DNA from: Candidatus Aminicenantota bacterium
GTDB lineage: Bacteria > Acidobacteriota > Aminicenantia > Aminicenantales > Aminicenantaceae
Direction of reading: 5' to 3'
Assembly (NCBI GenBank): GCA_030620655.1
Contig: JAUXEH010000067.1
Span: 1 to 11,488 of the forward strand
DNA length: 11,488 nt
Position 1 is the stretch's first letter, and every line of letters starts with the position of its first letter. Under the pieces are notes generated by a model. The model was not told the origin of the DNA, did no database searches, and saw only the letters and a program-made list of their open reading frames with translations. This document shows, one piece after another, positions 6,635 to 11,488 of the stretch. Position numbers and translations under genes: made by a program.

Positions 6635-6663
6635 TTGCAAAAGAGGCCCGCTTTGAGTATATA
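6635..6663 (+). promoter_or_regulatory. Sigma70-like promoter of mscS-apt-permease
   Basis: TTGCAA (6635-6640) and TATATA (6658-6663) are spaced by 17 nt and lie 31 nt upstream of the mscS ATG. The ribosome-binding site GGAGGT (6681-6686) is 8 nt before the ATG. An overlapping TATGAT (6662-6667) is an alternative -10 with a longer spacer. Confidence 0.45.
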
Positions 6664-6694
6664 TGATACATCACTCCATTGGAGGTGCTTCCCC

Positions 6695-7738
6695 ATGTTT
6701 TCAGACATTATTGACGTCATACTGGGAAACGTCTATCTGAAGTTTCTTGCCACTCTGGTCTTGTCTCTGATCGTGGCTTTCATGGCCAAACTCATCATGA
6801 AAAGGATCTTCAGGCCGCTGGCCCGGAAGACGAAAACCAAGATTGATGATCTTTTAGTGAGGAGTATATCTTCGGTCATATTCTATGCCGTCCTCGCCTA
6901 TGGTTTCAGGCTGGGGTTCTCTCATTTCCAGTTTGATTCCGCTGCCCTGACAAACCTGGTCGATTCCCTGCTGGTCTTGATCATCAGTATATTCCTTATC
7001 CGGATCATCAACAATTTCGCCAAACACTGGAAGACTGAATGGGCTGACAAGACGGAGTCGACGGCCGACGACCGCCTGATCCCTCTCCTGAAAAATATAC
7101 TGGAGGCCGTTGTGATCGTCCTAGCCGTGTTTTTCATCCTGGATGTATGGGATGTCAACATCACCCCCCTGTTGGGGACTGCGGGCTTGGCCGGGATCGC
7201 CCTCAGCTTCGCAGTCAAGGATTCACTGGCCAACATCATCGGCGGGATCCAGCTCGTCATTGACAAGACCTTCAAGGTGGGGGATAAGGTCGAGCTTGAG
7301 TCCGGCGATATGGGCGTGATCCTGGATATCGGGCTGAGGAGCACCAAGCTGCGCACCTATGACAACGAGGTCATCTACATCCCCAACGGCCAACTGGCCA
7401 ATGCCAGGATCAAGAACTTCACGGTCCCGGATCTATCCATCCGAGTCAATGTGAACTTCGGGGTTGAATATGGATCGGAAACCGAGAAGGTACGGAATGT
7501 CGTCCTGAATGCCGTCAGGGCCACGGCCGGTGTGCTCGAAGAACCGGAGCCGGTGGTCCAGTTCCTCAAGATGTCGGATTTCTCCCTGGATTTCGTGGCC
7601 CGGGCCTGGGTGGCCAGCTATGCGGAGGCCTATGCGATGAAAGTCGAGCTCACAGATGTAATCTACAACGCCCTTGGTGAGGCCGAGATCGGTATCCCAT
7701 TTCCCACTCGAACCGTCTTTACCAAGGAGATCAAATAA
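6695..7738 (+). CDS. mscS: MscS-family small mechanosensitive channel
   Basis: This 347-residue inner-membrane protein opens under membrane tension and lets small solutes out after osmotic down-shock. Hydrophobic helices are visible at about 13-33, 58-75, 87-106 and 134-152. The pore helix and start of the beta domain follow: LLGTAGLAGIALSFAVKDSL (159-178) and ANIIGGIQLV (179-188), then FKVGDKVEL (193-201). RSTKLRTYDNEVIYIPNGQL (215-234) is the classic MscS beta-domain motif, and the C-terminal alpha/beta domain runs to the end. It is somewhat larger than E. coli MscS (286 aa), with an extra N-terminal helix. The ATG at 6695 is chosen for its GGAGGT site; an in-frame ATG at 6620 lacks one. 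Apt starts 2 nt downstream. The symbol denotes the family, and the exact subclass is uncertain. Confidence 0.9.
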   Translation: MFSDIIDVILGNVYLKFLATLVLSLIVAFMAKLIMKRIFRPLARKTKTKIDDLLVRSISSVIFYAVLAYGFRLGFSHFQFDSAALTNLVDSLLVLIISIFLIRIINNFAKHWKTEWADKTESTADDRLIPLLKNILEAVVIVLAVFFILDVWDVNITPLLGTAGLAGIALSFAVKDSLANIIGGIQLVIDKTFKVGDKVELESGDMGVILDIGLRSTKLRTYDNEVIYIPNGQLANARIKNFTVPDLSIRVNVNFGVEYGSETEKVRNVVLNAVRATAGVLEEPEPVVQFLKMSDFSLDFVARAWVASYAEAYAMKVELTDVIYNALGEAEIGIPFPTRTVFTKEIK

Positions 7739-7740
7739 GA

Positions 7741-8298
7741 ATGGAAACGAAGAAAACGCATATGCTGGAGAAATGTCTGCAGAAGATACCGGAGGTCAAG
7801 GACTTCCCCAAGCCGGGCATCGGCTTCAAGGATATCACGCCCCTGGTGGAGGATGCCGAGTGTTTCCGTTTCATGGTCGACCAACTGGCGGCTTGGGCCG
7901 AAGAGCAGGGGGCCGAGATCGTAGCCGGCATCGAATCCCGCGGCTTCCTGTTCGGCGCGGCCGTGGCGTACAAGCTGGGACTGGGGTTGGCCGTGGTTAG
8001 GAAAAAGGGCAAGCTGCCGCGTGAGACCGTGAGTGTGCGTGCCCCCAACGAGTATGCGGTCGAATACTTTGAAATGCACACGGACAGCGTAAGATCCGGG
8101 CAGAAAGTCCTGATTATCGACGATCTGATCGCCACGGGATCCTCCTCCATCAGCGCCATCGACCTGGTCCAGAAACTGGGAGGGGACGTGGTCGGATTTG
8201 CGGCGGTGGTCGAGCTTGCGTTCCTGAAGGGCGTGGAGGCCATCCGCTCCGCCCATCCCGATGTGGAAATCAAGGCCCTGATCCGATTCGACGAATGA
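7741..8298 (+). CDS. apt: Adenine phosphoribosyltransferase
   Basis: This 185-residue cytoplasmic enzyme converts adenine plus PRPP to AMP in purine salvage. The N-terminal signature DFPKPGIGFKDITPLVED (21-38) is typical of Apt. It is followed by AGIESRGFLFGAAVAYKLG (62-80), VRKKGKLPRET (86-96) and EYFEMHTDSV (108-117). The PRPP-binding loop VLIIDDLIATGSS (123-135) contains the adjacent Asp pair and ATGSS. Length is near the family norm (about 170-185). The ATG is 2 nt after mscS, with AAGGAG inside the mscS end as ribosome-binding site; an ATG at residue 8 is a possible later start. The stop overlaps the permease start as ATGA, so the enzyme is translationally linked to a nucleobase importer. 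Confidence 0.95.
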   Translation: METKKTHMLEKCLQKIPEVKDFPKPGIGFKDITPLVEDAECFRFMVDQLAAWAEEQGAEIVAGIESRGFLFGAAVAYKLGLGLAVVRKKGKLPRETVSVRAPNEYAVEYFEMHTDSVRSGQKVLIIDDLIATGSSSISAIDLVQKLGGDVVGFAAVVELAFLKGVEAIRSAHPDVEIKALIRFDE

Positions 8299-9656
8299 AG
8301 GACTGGTTGAACCGGTTTTTCAAGCTGGAGGAAAACCAGACCACGGTCCGGGTGGAGATGCTGGGCGGTGTCACCACCTTCATGACCATGTCCTACATCA
8401 TCTTTTTCCAGCCTGCGGTCCTCTCTGCCGCCGGCATGGACTGGGGCGCCGTCATGGTGGCCACCTGCCTCTCCGCCGCCCTGGCGACGCTGCTCATGGG
8501 GCTGCTGGCGCGCTATCCCATCGCCCTGGCTCCGGCCGTGGGGCACAACGTATTTTTTGCCGTGGTGGTGTGCGGGACCATGGGCTACTCCTGGCAGGTG
8601 GCGCTGGGGGCGGTCTTCATCTCGGGCTCGGTGTTTATCCTGCTTTCCCTGTTGGGCGCCTGGGACAGGCTGGTCGCCGGTGTGCCTGATTCCCTCAAGC
8701 ATGCCATCGCCGTGGGGATCGGGCTCCTGATCGCGTTTGTGGGGCTGCAGTACGCCGGCCTGGTCGTGGCCGAGCCCACGGTGCTGGTCCAGATCGGAGA
8801 CTTGACCAGCAAGCCGGTGGTCATGGCTCTCTTCGGGGTGGCGTTGACCGCCGTGCTCATGGCGCTCAAGGTGCGAGGGGCCATCCTCATCGGGATCCTG
8901 GCCACGGCCGCGTTGGGCATTCCCCTGGGTGTCGTGCAGTACCAGGGTATCCTTGCCGCTCCGCCCTCCATCGCCCCCACTCTGTTCAAGCTGGACATCC
9001 TCGGGGCCCTGCAGACCGGGCTTGTGACCGTGATCTTCGTGTTCTTTTTCCTGGACCTTTTCGATACGGTCGGGACCCTGATCGGTGTCAGCAGCCAGGC
9101 CGGCTTCCTTAAAGACGGGAAACTGCCGCGCTCCAACCAAGCCATGTTCTCCGATGCCGTGGGCACGGTCGGGGGAGCGCTCCTGGGCACATCCACGGTG
9201 ACCAGCTACGTGGAAAGCGCCACCGGGATCTCCCAGGGGGCGCGTACCGGGCTGGCCAACATGTTCACCTCCTTTCTCTTCCTGGTGGCCCTGTTTTTCA
9301 GTCCCCTGGCCGCGATGGTGGGCGGGGAGTACGCCTACAGCGTGACGAGCCTGGTAGGCGGGGAGAGCGTCACCCGGCAGCTCCTGCTCCGTCCCGTGAT
9401 CGCGCCTCCCTTGATCATCGTGGGCTTCCTGATGATGAAAAGCGTCAGGCACATTCAGTGGGATGACCTGACCGAAGGCATCCCCGCCTTCCTGGCCATC
9501 ATATTCATGCCCCTGACTCTGAGTATCACGGAAGGGATCGCTTTCGGGTTTGTCTCCTATTCCCTGCTGAAGCTTGTGACGGGGAAGGGCCGCCAGGTGC
9601 ACTGGCTGATCTATGTCTTTTCCGTCCTGTTCATCATCAAATACATCATCAGCTGA
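8295..9656 (+). CDS. NCS2/AzgA-type purine permease
   Basis: This 453-residue polytopic inner-membrane protein resembles adenine/guanine/hypoxanthine:proton symporters of the AzgA-like branch of NCS2 (PbuG, YicO, AdeP). It has about 12-14 hydrophobic segments. Family motifs are RVEMLGGVTTFMTMSYIIF (19-37), ALAPAVGHNVFFAVVVCGTM (77-96), FFLDLFDTVGTLIGVSSQAG (251-270), and GTSTVTSYVESATGISQGAR (298-317) followed by TGL. The motif usually written GLNAFF reads GHNVFF here (83-88), a Leu-to-His change close to the substrate site. The gene overlaps apt by 4 nt, so import and phosphoribosylation of a purine base, most likely adenine, are probably coupled. The exact substrate cannot be told from sequence, so I give no symbol. 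Confidence 0.9.
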   Translation: MKDWLNRFFKLEENQTTVRVEMLGGVTTFMTMSYIIFFQPAVLSAAGMDWGAVMVATCLSAALATLLMGLLARYPIALAPAVGHNVFFAVVVCGTMGYSWQVALGAVFISGSVFILLSLLGAWDRLVAGVPDSLKHAIAVGIGLLIAFVGLQYAGLVVAEPTVLVQIGDLTSKPVVMALFGVALTAVLMALKVRGAILIGILATAALGIPLGVVQYQGILAAPPSIAPTLFKLDILGALQTGLVTVIFVFFFLDLFDTVGTLIGVSSQAGFLKDGKLPRSNQAMFSDAVGTVGGALLGTSTVTSYVESATGISQGARTGLANMFTSFLFLVALFFSPLAAMVGGEYAYSVTSLVGGESVTRQLLLRPVIAPPLIIVGFLMMKSVRHIQWDDLTEGIPAFLAIIFMPLTLSITEGIAFGFVSYSLLKLVTGKGRQVHWLIYVFSVLFIIKYIIS

Positions 9657-9663
9657 CACCGGT

Positions 9664-9693
9664 TTGACAGGACCTTGGCCGTTAGACTACCAT
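9664..9693 (+). promoter_or_regulatory. Promoter candidate for gpgS
   Basis: In the 67-nt gap between the permease and the next gene, a perfect -35 box TTGACA (9664-9669) is followed 18 nt later by TACCAT (9688-9693, four of six consensus positions). Transcription would start near 9700. GGGGAA (9710-9715) is a modest ribosome-binding site 8 nt before the ATG. This allows separate control of the gene from the mscS-apt-permease unit. Confidence 0.4.
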
Positions 9694-9723
9694 AGAAGCA
9701 CTGATGAACGGGGAATACGGCCA

Positions 9724-10935
9724 ATGACAGACTTTTTCCAGAACGGGGTTATCACCACATTTCATAACCTGGGTACCTCCAGGATCTGCAGCCTGGAGGA
9801 GCAGCTCAAGGACTTCTCCCGCATCCGGCCCATAGCCCTGGTGCTGCCCTCGCTCTACCGGGAGTACGCCAGCGGTGCGCTGCCCAACATCATGCAGACC
9901 CTCAAAAAGGCCAACTATCTGAACGAGATCGTCCTCTGCCTCGACCGCTGCACAGCGCCCCAGTTCAAGGAGATCAAGAATGCGTTCGCCTCGGTCAAGA
10001 AACTGACTCTTATCTGGAACGACGGGCCGAGGCTGAAGAAGCTCTATCAGCTCCTGGACCAGAACAACCTCTCCCCCGGAGATTCCGGCAAGGGGCGTGC
10101 CGTGTGGATCGCCATGGGGTATGTCCTGGCCCGGGGAAAGAGCCAGGTCATCGCCGTGCATGACTGCGATATCATCAACTACGAACGGATGCTTCTGGCC
10201 CGCCTGTGCTATCCGGTGGCCACCCCGCACAACGAGTACGAGTTCTGCAAGGGCTACTACAGCCGGGTGACCGACAAGATGTACGGGAGGGCTACACGGC
10301 TCTTTTTCACCCCGTTTGTCCGGGCTTTGCAGAAGATCCTCGGCTACCTGCCCTTCCTGGTCTACATCGACAGCTTCCGCTATCCCCTGGCCGGCGAGAT
10401 CGCCATGCGGCGCGACCTGGCCATGGCCATGCAGATCCCCAGCGACTGGGGGCTGGAAGTAGGGACCCTGGCCGAGGTGTACCGCAGCGTCACGCTGAGC
10501 CGCATAAGCCAGGTGGATATCGCCGACACCTACGAACACAAGCACCAGCCTTTGAGCGCGGGCGATCCCAGCCGGGGGATCACGAAGATGACCGTCGACA
10601 TCACCAAGTCGATCTACCGGACGCTGGCCCAGGAGGGCGTCGAATTTTCCGAGGGCTTCTTCAAATCCCTGGGGAACATTTATCTGCGCATGGCCCAGGA
10701 GGCCATCGTGAGGTACGAGAACGATGCCGCCATCAACTGCCTGAAGTTCGACCGCCATTCCGAGTCCACGGCCGTGGAGGCGTTTTCCCGGGGGATCCAG
10801 AGGGCGGGAGACCAATTCTGGCAGAGCCCGTCCGTGACCAACCTGATCCCCAGCTGGCACCGCGTCATCGCCGCCATGCCCGGGTTCTTCAGCCAGCTCA
10901 AGGAAGCCGTACAGAGTTTCAATGAAACCACTTGA
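9724..10935 (+). CDS. gpgS: Probable glucosyl-3-phosphoglycerate synthase (GT81-like)
   Basis: This 403-residue GT-A-type glycosyltransferase most resembles bacterial GpgS, which transfers glucose from an NDP-glucose to 3-phosphoglycerate. That is the first step to the compatible solute glucosylglycerate. Visible motifs are ALVLPSLYREY (38-48), SGKGRAVWIAMGYVLARG (121-138), the metal-binding AVHDCDI (144-150), EFCKGYYSRVT (173-183), DSFRYPLAGEIAMRRD (216-231), PSDWGLEVGTLAEVYR (239-254) and VDIADTYEHKHQPLS (264-278). The His-rich EHKHQ would supply the metal-ligand His of this family. The ATG at 9724 is chosen because MTDFFQNGVITT looks like the family N terminus; the open frame begins earlier, inside the permease gene. 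The partner phosphatase gpgP is not in the window. Family assignment is from memory of motifs; a related sugar or acceptor specificity is possible. Confidence 0.78.
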   Translation: MTDFFQNGVITTFHNLGTSRICSLEEQLKDFSRIRPIALVLPSLYREYASGALPNIMQTLKKANYLNEIVLCLDRCTAPQFKEIKNAFASVKKLTLIWNDGPRLKKLYQLLDQNNLSPGDSGKGRAVWIAMGYVLARGKSQVIAVHDCDIINYERMLLARLCYPVATPHNEYEFCKGYYSRVTDKMYGRATRLFFTPFVRALQKILGYLPFLVYIDSFRYPLAGEIAMRRDLAMAMQIPSDWGLEVGTLAEVYRSVTLSRISQVDIADTYEHKHQPLSAGDPSRGITKMTVDITKSIYRTLAQEGVEFSEGFFKSLGNIYLRMAQEAIVRYENDAAINCLKFDRHSESTAVEAFSRGIQRAGDQFWQSPSVTNLIPSWHRVIAAMPGFFSQLKEAVQSFNETT

Positions 10936-11052
10936 GGTGTATCGGAGTTATCAGAAGGGAGTGGAAGAGAAAAAAACTCCCGCTTAGGATAAACGTATAA
11001 AAAGCTGAGACGTATGAGTGTATAAGTAGGTATATACTAACGGAGCATGACC
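10936..11052 (+). promoter_or_regulatory. Intergenic leader of the adaptor gene, AT-rich with GTAT repeats
   Basis: This 117-nt gap holds a weak hairpin, GGGAGT (10957-10962) with ACTCCC (10976-10981), whose loop is A-rich and which no T-run follows. A tract with four GTAT motifs follows (10995, 11012, 11020 and 11030). TATACT (11033-11038) and TATAAA (10996-11001) could be -10 boxes, but no convincing -35 partner is seen. The region probably carries the promoter of the downstream gene; the exact site is unclear. Confidence 0.3.
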
Positions 11053-11488
11053 ATGGTGTTTTCCAAAAAAATCCTGACCATAGTGTTGATCGTTATCGTG
11101 TTGGGGGCTGCGGCCTATTACGTGTTCATGGTGAAAGGTGTCGGTTTGAAAGCGGACACGGCTGGGGAGGAGAGCGAACCGGAACAGCGGCCGACGGAGA
11201 CGCCCTTACCCGTCAAGGTAGGGGAGGTCATACGCGGCGATCTGATCATCCGGCTCAAATCTCCGGGAGAAGCGGTAACGAACATGCATGTCGGCATGAA
11301 GGCCGAAATCTCAGGCAAGGTCAAGCGGATCCTGGTGAAGGAGAGCCAGCGTGTGAAACAGGGGCAGGTCCTGCTGGAACTGGATGACCGGGAGGCCAGG
11401 CTGAACCTGGAGAACAGCGAAGCCAGCCGGCTGGAGACGCTCTCCAAGTTCATACTCGAGCAGCAGTTCGCGGGCAGCAACCAGGAAG
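11053..11488 (+). CDS. HlyD/RND-type periplasmic adaptor, 5' part (cut by window end)
   Basis: The first 145 residues of a membrane-fusion (periplasmic adaptor) protein are visible; the frame is open to the window edge. An N-terminal membrane anchor (about residues 7-26) without a lipobox Cys is followed by an acidic linker (about 34-50). A first beta strand pair comes next (VKVGEVIRGDLIIRLKSPG, about 54-72). The lipoyl-like half-motif follows: MKAEISGKVKRILVKESQRV (82-101), then KQGQVLLELDD (102-112). A charged helix (from about 113) begins the coiled-coil hairpin. Such proteins bridge an inner-membrane RND or ABC exporter to an outer-membrane channel. I chose the ATG at 11053 because GGAG (11042-11045) is 7 nt upstream; the in-frame ATG at 11047 is only 1 nt away from it. 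The partner transporter should lie downstream, outside the window. Confidence 0.85.
   Translation, partial: MVFSKKILTIVLIVIVLGAAAYYVFMVKGVGLKADTAGEESEPEQRPTETPLPVKVGEVIRGDLIIRLKSPGEAVTNMHVGMKAEISGKVKRILVKESQRVKQGQVLLELDDREARLNLENSEASRLETLSKFILEQQFAGSNQE

Noticed and set aside
6499..6694. TPP riboswitch upstream of thiE
   Set aside because: No THI-box core (CTGAGA with its partner segments) is seen on the minus-strand leader.
7731..9659. A 642-codon open frame on the minus strand opposite apt and the permease
   Set aside because: It is the antisense shadow of two well-supported genes; its translation is rich in His, Gln, Gly and Asp without any domain, as expected from GC-rich codon bias.
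9682..10860. A 392-codon minus-strand frame opposite gpgS
   Set aside because: It lies antisense to a gene with conserved motifs and its translation shows no recognisable family.
10957..10981. Rho-independent terminator after gpgS
   Set aside because: The stem is only 6 bp with a 13-nt loop and no T-run follows, so I describe it only within the intergenic entry.

Overview
The window is a chromosomal stretch of ordinary, GC-rich (roughly 60% by eye) Gram-negative bacterial DNA, densely packed with housekeeping genes. Gene order (gap-pgk-tpiA-secG-tRNA-Leu), the style of the proteins and a periplasmic adaptor at the right edge fit a Desulfobacterota (former Deltaproteobacteria) or related proteobacterial genome. 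That assignment is inference from gene content, since no rRNA or species marker is present. No prophage, insertion sequence, CRISPR array or defence island is visible.

Region 1 (1-3720, minus strand) is a compact operon read right to left: gap, pgk, tpiA, secG and then a tRNA-Leu(GAG) gene. Junctions are +7 nt, +1 nt and a 4-nt ATGA overlap, and the tRNA starts 29 nt after secG. A sigma70-like promoter lies upstream of gap. The first three enzymes convert triose phosphates to 3-phosphoglycerate, and secG with tRNA-Leu(GAG) repeats the arrangement known from E. coli (secG-leuU).

Region 2 (3648-3841) is the divergent gap/nnrD intergenic region. Besides promoters it carries a 74-bp palindromic element: perfect 17-bp arms around a 40-nt loop that contains a tandem 9-bp repeat. 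It looks like a dispersed REP/MITE-type element.

Region 3 (3842-5859, plus strand) holds nnrD (repair of hydrated NAD(P)H) overlapping tsaE (tRNA t6A synthesis). It converges on thiE (5869-6498, minus strand, thiamine phosphate synthase) with 9 nt between the stop codons.

Region 4 (6695-10935, plus strand) runs mscS (small mechanosensitive channel), apt (adenine phosphoribosyltransferase) and an NCS2/AzgA-type purine permease, almost without gaps. A probable glucosyl-3-phosphoglycerate synthase gene (gpgS) follows behind its own promoter candidate. Apt and the permease form a purine-salvage pair. MscS (osmolyte release) and GpgS (first step to the compatible solute glucosylglycerate) suggest an osmotic theme.

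Region 5 (11053-11488) is the 5' part of an HlyD/RND periplasmic adaptor gene that runs off the window.

I found no clearly new biological system. The points most worth a second look are the palindromic element, the pairing of gap (a GAPDH known to make NADHX as a side product) with the NADHX repair gene, and the mscS/gpgS neighbourhood.
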